From contig JAUXTN010000038.1 of the NCBI GenBank assembly GCA_030684355.1, positions 1 through 64,000 of the forward strand: a DNA stretch of 64,000 nucleotides. The letters run 5' to 3'. The notes under the pieces are model-generated. The model ran no database searches, had not been told where the DNA came from, and saw nothing but the letters and a program-made list of their open reading frames with translations. Below are positions 1-9,664 of this stretch, piece after piece. The first letter of the stretch is position 1. The number at the start of each line of letters is the position of its first letter. Both the position numbers and the translations under genes were made by a program. Origin of the DNA: Pseudomonadota bacterium. GTDB taxonomy: Bacteria > Myxococcota_A > UBA796 > SXON01.

Positions 1-341
1 AGAGCATCCCCGACGTGGGGGGCGGTGCCCCGCATGTCGGGATGCAGGGCGGTTGCCGCCGGGCGACCCGCCGTCAGGCGCGGCGCATGGCGGCAGACCG
101 CCGCGGCAGGCGCCTGGAGGGCGCGCGGGCGCGTCAGCGACCGCGCGGTTCGGCGCCCCGCCCCGCGACGCGGCAGCGAAGCGTAGCGAAGCGAAAGCCA
201 CCGCCCGCGCGCAAGCCGGGCGGTGGATCGTACGGGGGCGGACGCGCCAACGGAGGCGCCCCCGGCGCCGAACCCCGGAATGGGGCCGACGGCGGGCGTC
301 CTCGCCCGCCGGGCCGCCCGGATGCTCTCCCTCCGCGGGAG
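1..341. other. Non-coding GC-rich region with hairpins
   Basis: I see no convincing gene here; open frames through it continue as antisense shadows of aconitase. It holds a bulged inverted repeat at about 4-42 and a perfect 8-bp stem with a 4-nt loop at 291-310 (GGCGGGCG / CGCCCGCC). The latter lies just downstream of the aconitase stop on the reverse strand and could help end transcription, but there is no T-run. Confidence 0.5.
291..310 (-). terminator. Candidate hairpin downstream of aconitase
   Basis: A perfect inverted repeat GGCGGGCG-TCCT-CGCCCGCC lies 32-51 nt beyond the aconitase stop codon. There is no U-tract, so it may be a processing or Rho-assisted signal, or simply chance in GC-rich DNA. 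Confidence 0.3.
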
Positions 342-2651
342 CTACGCCTGCTTCGCTGCCGCCGCGTTCGACCGGATGAGGTTGAGCGCGCTACCCGCCT
401 TGAACCACTCGAACTGGTCGGGCGACTGGGTGGTCTTGACCGCGACGCGCTCGACCGTGCCGTCGGAATGCGTGAGCACCAGCGTCGGCGACTTGCCCTG
501 GGGGATGCCGGCGATGCCCTCGATGGCGACGCGATCGTCCTCGCGCACCTTCGCGTAGTCCGCGGGGTCCGCGAACGTGAGCGGGAGCAGGCCCTGCTTC
601 TTCAGGTTGGTCTCGTGGATGCGGGCGAAGCTGCGCGCGACGACCGCGCGGGCGCCCATCAGGCGGGGCTCCATCGCGGCGTGCTCGCGGGAGCTGCCCT
701 CGCCGTAGTTCTCGTCGCCGATGGCCACCCAGCCCTGGCCCGCGGCGCGGTAGCGCTTGGCGAGGTCGGGGTAGGCGACGCTCGCCTCGCCGGAGACCTG
801 GTCCTTCCCCTTGCCCATCTCGCCGGTGAAGGCGTTGTTGGCGGTGAGGAAGAGGTTGCCCGAGATGTTGGTGAGGTGGCCGCGGTACTTCAGCCACGGC
901 CCGGCCGCGGAGATGTGGTCCGTCGTGCACTTGCCCTTGGCCTTCAAGAGGACCACGAGCCCGCCGATGTCCTGGCCGTCCCACGCCGCGAACGGGGTGA
1001 GGCGCTCGAGGCGGTCGGAGGTGGGCGCGATCGCCACGTCGGTGCTCTTGCCGGCCTCAGAGGGGGCGATGAAGCCGTCGAAGCCGGGGACGAAGCCGCG
1101 CGTCGGGAGCTCTTCGGCCTCGGGGGCGACGAACTTGAAGGTGACGCCGTCCCGCGTGATCGTGTCGGTCAGGGGGTTGAAGCGGAGATCGCCCGCGAAG
1201 GCGAGGGCGGTCACGATCTCGGGGCTGCCGATGAACGAGAGGGTCTCGGTGTTGCCGTCGTTGCGGGCAGGGAAGTTGCGGTTGAACGACGAGACGATCG
1301 AGTTGGACTCGCCCTTCTTGATGTCGTCTCGCTTCCACTGGCCGATGCAGGGGCCGCACGCGTTCGCGAGCACGGTGCCGCCGATGTCGTTGAGGGCGGC
1401 CATCTGCCCGTCGCGCTGGATCGTCGCGTAGATCTGGTCCGACCCCGGCGAGATGAGGAAGGGCGTGGCGATCTTGAGGCCGGCGGCGGCGGCCTGGCGG
1501 GCGAGGTGCGCGCTGCGGCCGATGTCCTCGTAGGACGAGTTGGTGCACGAGCCGATGAGCGCGCTCGAGATGTGGGCGGGGTAGCCCTCCTTCTCGACGG
1601 CGGCGCGCATCTCGGAGATGGGGCGCGCGAGGTCGGGGGTGTGGGGCCCGACGAGGTGGGGCTCGAGCGTGTCGAGGTCGATCTCGACGACGCGGTCGAA
1701 GTAGCGGGCGGGGTCGGCCTCGACCTCGGGGTCCGCGCGGAGGGAGGCGGCGTTGGCGTCACACAGGTCGGCCTCGGCGCCGCGGGTGGTGGCGCGCAGG
1801 TACGTCGCCATGCGGGAGTCGTAGGGGAAGACCGAGGTGGTCGCGCCGAGCTCGGCGCCCATGTTGCAGATCGTCGCCTTGCCGGTGCACGAGAGGCTCT
1901 CGGTGCCGGGGCCGAAGTACTCGATGATCGCGTTGGTGCCGCCCTTCACCGTGAGCATCCCCGCGAGCTTGAGGATCACGTCCTTCGGGGAGGTCCAGCC
2001 GTTGAGCTTGCCGGTGAGCTTGACGCCGATCACCTTGGGGCAGAGGACCTCCCAGGCGAGGCCGACCATCGCGTCCACCGCGTCGGCGCCGCCGACGCCC
2101 ACCGCCAGCATGCCGAGGCCGCCGGCGTTCGGCGTGTGGCTGTCCGTGCCGATCATCAGCGTGCCGGGCAGCGCGTAGTTCTCGAGGATGACCTGGTGGA
2201 TGATGCCCGCGCCGGGCTTCCAGAAGCCGATGCCGTAGCGCTGCGACACGGTGCGCAGGAACTCGTAGACCTCGAAGTTCTCGGAGAGCGCGACCTTCAT
2301 GTCCTCGCCGGCGCCGACGTGGGCGCGGATGAGGTGGTCGCAGTGCACGGTCGAGGGGACCGCGGTGGTGTCCTTGCCCGCGAGCATGAACTGGAGGAGC
2401 GCCATCTGCGCCGTGGCATCCTGCATCGCGACGCGGTCGGGGTTCAGGTCCAGGAAGGACTTGCCGCGCACGAACTCGGCCTTCTCGGGGTCGGCGAGGT
2501 GGGCGAAGAGGATCTTCTCCGCGAGCGTGATCGCGCGGCCGAGGCGACGGCGGGCGATGGCGTGGCGCGCGGGGAAGGTGGCGTAGAGGGCCTTCGCGGC
2601 GGACAGCTCGGGGGTGACGCCCTCTTCGGCGGAGGAGGCAGGCGTGGTCAT
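342..2651 (-). CDS. acn: Aconitate hydratase, mitochondrial (AcnA/ACO2-like) type
   Basis: This is a 769-residue cytoplasmic aconitase that isomerises citrate to isocitrate in the TCA cycle. The cluster ligands are visible: Cys in GSCTNSS and the CGPC pair in [10 protein letters not shown], which would hold the [4Fe-4S] cluster. The C-terminal swivel domain carries [14 protein letters not shown], the substrate-binding Ser/Arg motif. Length and motif spacing match the mitochondrial-type subfamily rather than AcnB. I chose ATG at 2651 (MTTPASS) over an in-frame ATG 8 codons upstream because an AGGAG ribosome site lies 6 nt before it. It is transcribed away from the lipoprotein genes that begin at 2789 and appears monocistronic. 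Family assignment is firm. Confidence 0.95.
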   Translation of the reverse strand: MTTPASSAEEGVTPELSAAKALYATFPARHAIARRRLGRAITLAEKILFAHLADPEKAEFVRGKSFLDLNPDRVAMQDATAQMALLQFMLAGKDTTAVPSTVHCDHLIRAHVGAGEDMKVALSENFEVYEFLRTVSQRYGIGFWKPGAGIIHQVILENYALPGTLMIGTDSHTPNAGGLGMLAVGVGGADAVDAMVGLAWEVLCPKVIGVKLTGKLNGWTSPKDVILKLAGMLTVKGGTNAIIEYFGPGTESLSCTGKATICNMGAELGATTSVFPYDSRMATYLRATTRGAEADLCDANAASLRADPEVEADPARYFDRVVEIDLDTLEPHLVGPHTPDLARPISEMRAAVEKEGYPAHISSALIGSCTNSSYEDIGRSAHLARQAAAAGLKIATPFLISPGSDQIYATIQRDGQMAALNDIGGTVLANACGPCIGQWKRDDIKKGESNSIVSSFNRNFPARNDGNTETLSFIGSPEIVTALAFAGDLRFNPLTDTITRDGVTFKFVAPEAEELPTRGFVPGFDGFIAPSEAGKSTDVAIAPTSDRLERLTPFAAWDGQDIGGLVVLLKAKGKCTTDHISAAGPWLKYRGHLTNISGNLFLTANNAFTGEMGKGKDQVSGEASVAYPDLAKRYRAAGQGWVAIGDENYGEGSSREHAAMEPRLMGARAVVARSFARIHETNLKKQGLLPLTFADPADYAKVREDDRVAIEGIAGIPQGKSPTLVLTHSDGTVERVAVKTTQSPDQFEWFKAGSALNLIRSNAAAAKQA

Positions 2652-2788
2652 CGGGACTCCTGAAAGGCGCCCCATCTATGCCGCCGGGGTGCACGGGGCC
2701 ATGCTCGCCGCGCGGTGGTGGGCAGGCGGTGGGTCCGCGCGGATTCGACCGGACGCGTGGGGTAGGATGGACGGAAGAAGGGGCGCTC

Positions 2789-3499
2789 GTGCTCGGTCTG
2801 CTCGGGGCGATGGCGGGGTTCCTGGGATGCGCGCCGGCGACGGACGGGCGGGTCGCGCCCGAGCGGCCCGAGCCGGTCACCGTCGTGGCACCCCCGGGCG
2901 CCGCGGCCGCCTCCGCCCCCGGGGGAGATCCGGCCGAGGCCGACCTGTTGGGGCTGGCGGGCGACGCCGTGTTCGCCCCGGGCGGGCTCGGGATGCGCGG
3001 GGAGGGGCCGCAGAACGGGGGGCCGTCGTACGGTCCCGGCCTCGCGGACATCCCGCCGGGCGGCCTCGGCCATGGGGCCGGCGGCGCGGACGACTCGCCC
3101 GCGAGCCAGCTCTCCCGGCAGTGGGGCCATTGGGGCAAGGCGGACCCCGATGCCGAGCACCTCGGCGCGAACGTCTGGGTGGAGATCGAGGCCGCGCCGG
3201 CGGGTGCCGACGCCCCCGCGATGCTCACCGTGGCACGCTCGTACCGGCGGCAGCTCGAGCGCTGCTACGCCCTGGAGAACGGTGACGCGCGCGAGGACGA
3301 GGCCCGCGTCGCGGTCTCCCTCCGGACGAACGGCACGGGCGAGACGGCGGAGGTGTCCGCGGCGACCTTGAGCGAGCCGGTGCGCGTCTGCATCGCGTCG
3401 CAGTTCCGACGGATGCCCTTCTCGCCGCCGCCCGGCGGGTCCGGCGTCGCGACCTTCCGCCTGCGGATGGCCGTGCGCACCTGCGACTCGTGCAACTGA
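2789..3499 (+). CDS. Lipoprotein with AgmX/PglI-type C-terminal domain
   Basis: A 236-residue predicted lipoprotein. The start is GTG at 2789, preceded by a GGAAGAAGG ribosome site, which puts the lipobox FLGC at a normal distance. A Gly/Pro-rich linker of about 100 residues follows. The last 85 residues (SYRRQLERCYALEN ... VRVCIASQFRRMPFSPP) resemble the AgmX/PglI C-terminal domain common in myxobacterial gliding and envelope proteins: a conserved Cys in RCY, a second Cys near the end, then a W/M-x-F-x-P-like strand. Role unknown; the fold is probably TonB-like and periplasmic. Its stop overlaps the next gene by 10 nt, so the two are probably co-translated. Confidence 0.75.
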   Translation: MLGLLGAMAGFLGCAPATDGRVAPERPEPVTVVAPPGAAAASAPGGDPAEADLLGLAGDAVFAPGGLGMRGEGPQNGGPSYGPGLADIPPGGLGHGAGGADDSPASQLSRQWGHWGKADPDAEHLGANVWVEIEAAPAGADAPAMLTVARSYRRQLERCYALENGDAREDEARVAVSLRTNGTGETAEVSAATLSEPVRVCIASQFRRMPFSPPPGGSGVATFRLRMAVRTCDSCN

Positions 3500-4053
3500 C
3501 GCTCCTGCTGGCGCTCCTCGGCTGCACCGGCCCCGCCCCGGGCGGCGCCGCCGACCGCCTCGCCTTCCGTGACCTCGACTGCGCGCGGATCGTAGACGGG
3601 GCGCTGCGCGACGAGTGCGTGGTCTACGCCGTCCGAGCGGCGCCGGAGACCGCGGACGCGGCGTGCGCGACCGTCGTGTCCGACGTGATGCGCGAGGAAT
3701 GCTGGTTCACGGCGGTGGACGCCCGGGAGCTCACGGGGGACGACGCCATGCGCGCGTGCGGGCGCACCGGGCGGTTCGTGGCGCCCTGCCACGCGAACGC
3801 GATCTCGCGGGAGGTCTCCCGCCTGCCGCCGATGAACGAGGCTGCGCTCACGACGGAGGTGCAGCGCATCCTCGCGGTGTACCACCGGCCGCCGCGCGAG
3901 GTGGGCGAGATCGTGCGCCGGCGGATCGCGGCGGTGGGGGAGGGGGCCTCGGAGGGGCTGGGGGTCGAGCCAGCCGGTTTCGAGCCGGCCGGTGTGGAGT
4001 CGGCCGGTGTGGAGCCGGCCGGTGCGGAGCCCCGGGCCGTCGCGCCCGACTAG
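3490..4053 (+). CDS. Small Cys-rich lipoprotein with Val-Glu-Pro-Ala-Gly repeats
   Basis: A 187-residue predicted lipoprotein starting at GTG 3490 inside the end of the upstream gene. The signal is short (MQLTLLLALLGC) with lipobox LLGC. The middle has regularly spaced Cys residues (DLDCARI, DECVV, AACATV, EECWF, RACGRTG, PCHANA), suggesting disulfide-bonded helices outside the cytoplasm. The tail contains about four copies of a 5-residue VEPAG-type repeat encoded by a 15-bp minisatellite. I do not recognise the family. Its stop codon overlaps the convergent recJ stop by 3 nt. Confidence 0.75.
   Translation: MQLTLLLALLGCTGPAPGGAADRLAFRDLDCARIVDGALRDECVVYAVRAAPETADAACATVVSDVMREECWFTAVDARELTGDDAMRACGRTGRFVAPCHANAISREVSRLPPMNEAALTTEVQRILAVYHRPPREVGEIVRRRIAAVGEGASEGLGVEPAGFEPAGVESAGVEPAGAEPRAVAPD
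3963..4030 (+). repeat. 15-bp coding minisatellite
   Basis: About four and a half copies of a 15-bp unit of the form GAGCCGGCCGGTGTG lie at the 3' end of the lipoprotein gene and encode VEPAG-like repeats. Copies differ by single bases. Such an array is prone to in-frame copy-number change. Confidence 0.75.
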
Positions 4054-5756
4054 GCGACGTCCTCGACCGTGATCCGCGCGTTCGTCCGCCCGTTCCACTC
4101 GTTGAGGCCCACCGTCCCGAGCACCGCGCGCGCCCCGGACAAGAGCTCGCGCTGGTCGGCGCCGCCCCACCACACGGCGTCGGCGCCGTCGATCTGGAAG
4201 AAGATGTGGCGGTCCTTCACGACGCGGATGCCCGTGATCGCGCCCTCCACCACGATGCGCGCGGAGGGGTTGCCCTTGCCGCAGGGCTCCAGCCGCTCGA
4301 GCTCCTCGAGGAGCGCGAGGGTGATGGCCGCGCCGGAGGTCGTGGCGTCGACGGCCTCGACGGGCACGAGGTCCTCGGCGCCCGCGTTGGCGTCGACCCA
4401 GGCGGCGAGGCGCGTGGCCAGCTCGGGGAGCTTCTCGGCGGGGACGGTGAAGCCGGCGGCGGCGGCGTGTCCGCCGTAGCGCACGAGGAGGTCGGCCACG
4501 GCGTCGAGCGCGCGCACGGCGTGGACCGCGGGGACGGAGCGGATGCTGCCCGTCGCGACGCTGCCGAGCACGGCCACCACCGCGGCGGGGCGGTGCACGC
4601 GGTCCCGCACCTTGCTCGCCACGATGCCGACGACGCCACGGTGCCAGCCCTCCTCCTCGGGCCCCCACACGACCACGAACCCGGGGGTCGGGTCGGGGAT
4701 GCGGGCCATGGCGGCCGCGGCGAGGTCCTCCTGGATGCCCTGGCGCTCGCGGTTGAGCCCGTCGAGCGCGTGGGCCTGGGCCTTGGCGGACGCGGGATCG
4801 CGCTCGCGCAGGAGCCGCACGACGGCGTTGGCGTCCTTCAGGCGGCCGGCGGCGTTGATGCGGGGGCCGATGCGGAAGCCGAGCGCGCCGGCGTCGAGCT
4901 TGCCGGGGGCCGCGCCGGCGACCTCGAGGAGGGCGGCGAGGCCCGGCCCGTGGCGATCGGCGTTGAGCGCCCGGAGCCCGCGCGCGACGATGCCGCGGTT
5001 CTCGGGGGTGGAGAGATCGACCACGTCGGCGACGGTGCCGATGGCGGCGAGCTTGAAGAGCGAGCGGAGGACGTCGTCGCGGCGCGGATCGTCGGCGAGC
5101 AGCGCGGTCGCGAGCTTCAGGGACACGCCGCACGCGGCGAGCGCCTTGTTGGGGTAGGGGCAGCCGGCCTGGGGCGGGCAGACGACCGCGTAGGCGTCGG
5201 CGGGCACGGACTCGCCGGAGGGGAGGTGGTGGTCGACCACGATGACGTCGAGGCCCGCGGCGCGCGCCTGCGACACCGTGGCGTGGTCACGCACGCCGAT
5301 GTCGGCGGTGACGAGCAGGTTCACCCCGTCGGCTGCCGCCGTCTCGACCGCGAGCGCCGAGAGCCCGTAGCCCTCGCGGAAGCGGTCGGGCACGTGGTAG
5401 CTCACGACGGCACGGCTCCCCGCGGCGTGGATGCGGCGGTCGAGCGCGGCGTGCAGGATGAGGCAGGAGGTCGTGCCGTCCACGTCGTAGTCCGTCACGA
5501 GGCGGATGTGCTCGGAGTTCGCGACGGCGCGCTCGATCCGCTCGACGGCCCGGGGGAGGCCGAGGAGCACGAACGGGTCGTGGAGCGGGCCCTCCAGCGG
5601 CATCAGGAACGCGGTGGCACTGCCGACGTCGTGCCCGCGGGCGGCGAGGACGCGCGCGGTCAGGGGGAGGAGCCCGAGGGTGGCACGTAGCGCCTCGATG
5701 ACGGGGGGGGCCGCCGGGGTGAGCTCCCAGCGGCGGCCGGTGCGCGAGGTCCACAT
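4050..5756 (-). CDS. recJ: Single-stranded-DNA-specific 5'-3' exonuclease RecJ
   Basis: A 568-residue DHH-superfamily nuclease that degrades single-stranded DNA 5' to 3' in RecF-type recombination and mismatch repair. Visible motifs are DYDVDG (residues 89-94), TADIGVRDH (about 150-158) and the signature VDHH (DHH at 175-177). A DHHA1-like region follows with GFRIGPRINAAGRL and a GGHAAAAGFT nucleotide/metal-binding motif, then a C-terminal OB-fold region. Length fits bacterial RecJ. I start at ATG 5756 (MWTSRTG), preceded by a GAGG site; the frame stays open upstream but looks non-coding. It converges with the lipoprotein gene ending at 4053. Confidence 0.93.
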   Translation of the reverse strand: MWTSRTGRRWELTPAAPPVIEALRATLGLLPLTARVLAARGHDVGSATAFLMPLEGPLHDPFVLLGLPRAVERIERAVANSEHIRLVTDYDVDGTTSCLILHAALDRRIHAAGSRAVVSYHVPDRFREGYGLSALAVETAAADGVNLLVTADIGVRDHATVSQARAAGLDVIVVDHHLPSGESVPADAYAVVCPPQAGCPYPNKALAACGVSLKLATALLADDPRRDDVLRSLFKLAAIGTVADVVDLSTPENRGIVARGLRALNADRHGPGLAALLEVAGAAPGKLDAGALGFRIGPRINAAGRLKDANAVVRLLRERDPASAKAQAHALDGLNRERQGIQEDLAAAAMARIPDPTPGFVVVWGPEEEGWHRGVVGIVASKVRDRVHRPAAVVAVLGSVATGSIRSVPAVHAVRALDAVADLLVRYGGHAAAAGFTVPAEKLPELATRLAAWVDANAGAEDLVPVEAVDATTSGAAITLALLEELERLEPCGKGNPSARIVVEGAITGIRVVKDRHIFFQIDGADAVWWGGADQRELLSGARAVLGTVGLNEWNGRTNARITVEDVA

Positions 5757-5802
5757 CCGCTCGCCTCTACCGCCCGCGGTCGCGTCAGGCCAACCGCATC
5801 CG

Positions 5803-7140
5803 TCAGCCCGCGAAGGCGATCCACGCGACGCCGACACCCAGCATCAACCCGGCCACCCCCGCGACGAGCGTGGCCGTGCCGAACGCGAGCCACTTCAGGC
5901 CGCCGCGTGCGGGCTCGGCACGGGCCTCGTCCGCGTGCTCGACGGTCACCGAGGTGGCGACGCGCTCGGGGGTGGCCCCCACGGGCGCGCCCATCCGCAA
6001 GGTGAGGACGTGGCGCCGCCGCTCGCCGCTCCACTCCGCGACGATCTCCACGCGGGCGTGCCCGTGGGCGTCCACGCTGCCGGCGCGCACCTCGACGATG
6101 CGGCCGCCGTCGGCGGTGACCCACCCCTCGAGCGGCGCGCCGAGCACGGCATCCGCGGCTGGGGGTACGAGGCCGCGCACGGGCGTCGCCTCGCCGAAGA
6201 GCCCGGGGGAGGGGTAGACCGCGCCGCGCGGATCGCCGACGAGCCCGTTGAGGCCCCCGGCGGGGACCGGGCGGGCGACCGGATCGCGGGGGACCGGGAG
6301 CTCGTCGAAGGGGCCGTCCATCGGGTCGATGGGCTCGGGGGGCGTCACGTCCTCGCTGCGCACCACGAGGTCGGCGAGCACGGCGTCGACGTGGCCGGCG
6401 TGGAGGTGGCCCCGGGCCTGGGACCCGCGCGCGGCGGCGTCCTCCGCGGGCCGCACGGCGCGGATGGCGTCCATCTGGTCGCGTACGACCTGGCGCTCGT
6501 CCTCCGGCGCGGCGCGCTCGACGGCGGTGAGCGCCACGGCGGTGTTCTGCCCCGAGAGGTTCTCGCGGATGCGCTGCCCGGCGATGTCGGTGACCCGGCG
6601 CAACGTGTCGAGCACGCCGCGCCCCTGCGCCGCGACGGCCTCGATGACCGGCACGCCGAAGGGGTTGAGCTCGGCGGTCATGGCGTCGATCGACATGGCA
6701 TCGGGCACGTCGCGCTTGTTGAGCTGGAGCACGAGCGGGATGCTGGAGAGGTCGAGGCCGTGCGCGCGGAGGTTGTCCTCGAGGTCGACGAGGGCCTCGA
6801 GGTTGGCGGCGGCGCGGTCGGGGGTCGAGTCGGCGACGAACACGACGGCGTCCGCGCCCTGGAGCACCACGCGGCGCGTCTCCTTGTAGTAGACCTGTCC
6901 GGGCACCGTGAAGAGCTTGAAGCGCGCGGTGAACCCGGCGATCTCACCGAGGCGCAGCGGCACGTAGTCGAAGAAGAGCGTCCGGTCCTGCTCAGTGCGC
7001 AAGGAGTGCAGCTCGCCGCGCTGGGCCGGGGGCACGAGGCGGTGCAGGACCTCGACGTTCGTCGTCTTGCCGGAGAGTGCCGGTCCGTAGAAGACGATCT
7101 TCACTTCGATTTCGCGTCGCGCGAAGTTGATCAGCGCCAT
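5803..7140 (-). CDS. MglA-like small GTPase with C-terminal extension and membrane tail
   Basis: A 445-residue protein. Residues 1 to about 195 closely resemble MglA, the Ras-like polarity GTPase of Myxococcus: P-loop GPALSGKTT (19-27), FDYVPL, TVPGQ in place of the classic DxxG Asp, and NKRD (141-144). MglA normally ends near residue 195. Here about 250 further residues follow, with an acidic/Pro-rich linker, a beta-rich stretch and a hydrophobic segment at about 417-443, so the protein is probably tail-anchored in the inner membrane. ATG 7140 is the natural start (MALINFARRE matches the MglA N-terminus); sequence further upstream in frame is not coding. It is divergent from lgt. No MglB partner is seen in the window. 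Confidence 0.85.
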   Translation of the reverse strand: MALINFARREIEVKIVFYGPALSGKTTNVEVLHRLVPPAQRGELHSLRTEQDRTLFFDYVPLRLGEIAGFTARFKLFTVPGQVYYKETRRVVLQGADAVVFVADSTPDRAAANLEALVDLEDNLRAHGLDLSSIPLVLQLNKRDVPDAMSIDAMTAELNPFGVPVIEAVAAQGRGVLDTLRRVTDIAGQRIRENLSGQNTAVALTAVERAAPEDERQVVRDQMDAIRAVRPAEDAAARGSQARGHLHAGHVDAVLADLVVRSEDVTPPEPIDPMDGPFDELPVPRDPVARPVPAGGLNGLVGDPRGAVYPSPGLFGEATPVRGLVPPAADAVLGAPLEGWVTADGGRIVEVRAGSVDAHGHARVEIVAEWSGERRRHVLTLRMGAPVGATPERVATSVTVEHADEARAEPARGGLKWLAFGTATLVAGVAGLMLGVGVAWIAFAG

Positions 7141-7293
7141 CGGCGGGGGCTCCCGGGGCCAGCGGACGCGAATCATACAGGATCCGCGCCGGGGCTGTTG
7201 TCGTCGGGGGCCCAGCGGCGTCCACCGGGGGCCGCCGCCCGGGGTCCGGAGCGTTAAGCGCGTTCGCCTTCGTCGCCCTTTCCCAGGCTCCTC

Positions 7294-8088
7294 ATGCACC
7301 CGCTCATCCCGTACTTCGAGCCCTACGCCTTCGACGTGGGTCCCGTCGCCATCCACGGCTTCGGCATCCTCGTCGCCATCGGCTTCCTGCTCGGCGGGAA
7401 CCTCGCGCAGAAGAAGGCCGCCCAGTTCACCGGCGATCCGCGCGCGGCGGAGCGCGTCAACCGCCTCGTCGGCTGGCTCGTCATCGGCACCTTCATCGGC
7501 GGTCACCTGGGCGACGTGCTGCTCTACCGCCCGCACGAGCTCGCGAAGGACCCGATGCTGCTCTTCCGCGTGTGGGAGGGGCTCTCCAGCTTCGGCGGCT
7601 TCGCGGTGTGCGTGCCGCTCTGCATCTGGTTCTTCCGCAAGGAGAAGGTCAACGTCTGGCCGTACCTCGACGCGCTGGCGATCGCCTTTTCGCTCGGCTG
7701 GTTCTTCGGACGCATGGGCTGTTTCTCGGCGCACGACCACCCCGGCGCGCAGACCAACTTCTGGCTCGGCGTCTACGGCATGTGCCCCGGCGGCAACCCG
7801 ACGATCGCGTGCCACGATCTCGGCCTCTACGAGGCCCTCTGGTCCGGCGGGGTGTTCCTCCTCTTCACCGTGCTCGACCGCAAGCCCCGCTTCCACGGCT
7901 TCTACGTGGCCTGGATCGCGGCGCTCTACGGCCCCTTCCGCTTCTTCCTCGACTTCTCGCGCTCCTCCCCGGTGGACGTGCGCTACGGCGGCCTCACCCC
8001 GGCGCAGTACGGCAGCATCCTCGTGACCTTCCTGGGCCTCTGGATGCTCCGCCAGCGCTCGCAGGTGGCGGTGGCGAAGGCGGCCTAG
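7294..8088 (+). CDS. lgt: Prolipoprotein diacylglyceryl transferase
   Basis: A 264-residue polytopic inner-membrane enzyme that transfers diacylglycerol from phosphatidylglycerol to the lipobox Cys of prolipoproteins, the first step of lipoprotein maturation. It shows the N-terminal FGILVAIGFLLGG helix, the SSFGGF segment and the signature GRMGCFSAHDHPG with the catalytic-site Arg at about 140; the last part HGFYVAWIAALYGPFRFFLDFSR is also typical. Length is normal. It stands in front of a large convergent lipoprotein operon; the link to these substrates is general rather than proof of co-regulation. Confidence 0.93.
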   Translation: MHPLIPYFEPYAFDVGPVAIHGFGILVAIGFLLGGNLAQKKAAQFTGDPRAAERVNRLVGWLVIGTFIGGHLGDVLLYRPHELAKDPMLLFRVWEGLSSFGGFAVCVPLCIWFFRKEKVNVWPYLDALAIAFSLGWFFGRMGCFSAHDHPGAQTNFWLGVYGMCPGGNPTIACHDLGLYEALWSGGVFLLFTVLDRKPRFHGFYVAWIAALYGPFRFFLDFSRSSPVDVRYGGLTPAQYGSILVTFLGLWMLRQRSQVAVAKAA

Positions 8089-8104
8089 GACGTCGGCAGC
8101 GGGG

Positions 8105-9664
8105 TCAGTGCTCGATCCCGCTGTTGAGCTCGAACCCGGTGATCGTGTCGAGCGAGCCGGACGCCGGCTCGTAGAAGCTCAGCCGCCCGAGATCGTGCTC
8201 CTGGCTCACCCACGCGGTGTTCCCGGCCGGGAGCACCCCCATGTGCACGGGCACGCTGGGGAGCGGGACCTCGTCGTAGAGCAGGCTCTCGAAGTTGAGG
8301 ACCTCCAGGTACTTCAGCCCGTCGAGGACGAAGAAGCCCCACTTCCCGTCGTCCGAGGTGGCGAAGCTCGTCGGCTCGGCGTCGAGCACCAGCGGGTTCG
8401 TGCGGAAGTCGTCGAGGTCCACGAGGGTCAGCGCGAACTCCCCGAAGAACGGGCTCGTGGCGTCGGCGTCCTCGGCGTCCTCCTCGGTGTGGAAGACGAG
8501 CAGCGAGCCGCCCGTGGGGCTCACGCCCATCGACGCGACGGGCTTCACGAGGCTCCGCTCGGTCACGGTGCCGCTGGCGATGTCCCACACGCCGTACGTC
8601 GTGAGGAGCGACGCGTTTGTGTAGAGCAGCGCGGTGCCGTCGTCCGCGAAGAGCACGGAGCCGTAGGGGCTCGCCATGGGGGTGATCTCGGGCCGGGCCC
8701 ACGGGTCGCGGGCCGCGAGCGTCCACACCTCGCGCGCGCCGCGGGACACGATGGCCACGCGCTCGCCGTCGGGGGAGAGGTCCATGTCGGTGGGGTTCTC
8801 GCCGATGGGCACGCGATCGACGGCCCCGGCGACGAGGTCCACCACGACGAGCTCGGTGGCGCCGAACTGCCGGACGAACGCGAAGGCGCCGTCGGGGGAG
8901 AGCTCGACCTCTTCCGCGACCGGCGCGTTCAGGGCGTCCTCCTCGATGGGGATGAAGCGCGGTTCGAGGACGTCCGCGGTGAGATCGACGATCGCGAGCG
9001 AGGCATCGCTCACGATCACGGCGAGCGCTCCGTCCACGCTCCACTTGACGGCGTGCGGGTTGAAGCCCACCGCCATGGGCGTGTGCGTGCCGGTGGCGAG
9101 ATTGACGACGCTCACCTCGTTGAACGAGAGCACGCCGTCGGCGGGGTCCTCGCTCTCGACGTCGGGGTCGTACCAGGCCATCGCCCAGCGGCCGTCGTCG
9201 GAGAGCGCTAGCCGGTTCAGGTTCGGGCGCACGCCGACGTTGCGCACCTCCATCGTCGGGGCGTCGATGATGCTGACGTCGTCGGTGCCCTCGTTGAGCG
9301 TGACGGCGTGCGTGTAGTCGGTGGCGGTCGCGACGACGGAGGGGGTCTCGCCCACCTCCGCGGTCAGGGCCGCGAGCGAGGGCACGGACACGCGGGTGAC
9401 GGTGTCGCGCGCCGGGTTGGCGATGAACACGTAGGCGTCGGTCGCGGCGGGCGCGAGGCGCAGGAAGTCGTCCTCCTCCTCGGGGGGCGCTTCACCGTCG
9501 TCGCCGGTGTCGGCGGGGGGCGCGGCGCCCCAGCCGCCCGTGTCGGCGGAGGACTCGTTGTCGGTGAAACTGAGTCCGCTGTCCCTGCACCCTACGAGGG
9601 CGAGCGCGACGAGGAGCCCGGGGGCGCGGGCCATCCAGACCGGGGCGGGCGCGGCGCGGCGCAT
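8105..9664 (-). CDS. Beta-propeller-like lipoprotein, paralogue of the 11869-13413 gene
   Basis: A 519-residue predicted outer-envelope lipoprotein (lipobox VGC after ALAL) with an Asp/Thr/Gly-rich spacer after the Cys. The rest consists of repeated four-stranded-blade-like units with motifs such as LSDDGRWAMAWYDPD, LSPDGAFAFVRQFG, LSPDGERVAIVSRG and VSPTGGSLLVFH, typical of WD40-like/YVTN-type propellers. It aligns over nearly its full length with the protein encoded at 11869-13413; both end in TITGFELNS-x-IEH. It is the last gene of a four-gene operon; its ATG overlaps the stop of the gene before it (TGATG), implying translational coupling. Function unknown. Confidence 0.8.
   Translation of the reverse strand: MRRAAPAPVWMARAPGLLVALALVGCRDSGLSFTDNESSADTGGWGAAPPADTGDDGEAPPEEEDDFLRLAPAATDAYVFIANPARDTVTRVSVPSLAALTAEVGETPSVVATATDYTHAVTLNEGTDDVSIIDAPTMEVRNVGVRPNLNRLALSDDGRWAMAWYDPDVESEDPADGVLSFNEVSVVNLATGTHTPMAVGFNPHAVKWSVDGALAVIVSDASLAIVDLTADVLEPRFIPIEEDALNAPVAEEVELSPDGAFAFVRQFGATELVVVDLVAGAVDRVPIGENPTDMDLSPDGERVAIVSRGAREVWTLAARDPWARPEITPMASPYGSVLFADDGTALLYTNASLLTTYGVWDIASGTVTERSLVKPVASMGVSPTGGSLLVFHTEEDAEDADATSPFFGEFALTLVDLDDFRTNPLVLDAEPTSFATSDDGKWGFFVLDGLKYLEVLNFESLLYDEVPLPSVPVHMGVLPAGNTAWVSQEHDLGRLSFYEPASGSLDTITGFELNSGIEH

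Noticed and set aside
4..42. Bulged hairpin at the window start as a terminator of an upstream gene
   Set aside because: Stem has bulges and no T-run, and the upstream gene is outside the window.
15..2663. Long forward open frame of 882 codons
   Set aside because: It is antisense to aconitase, whose motifs are unmistakable; the translated product is low-complexity Gly/Arg/Ala/Val.
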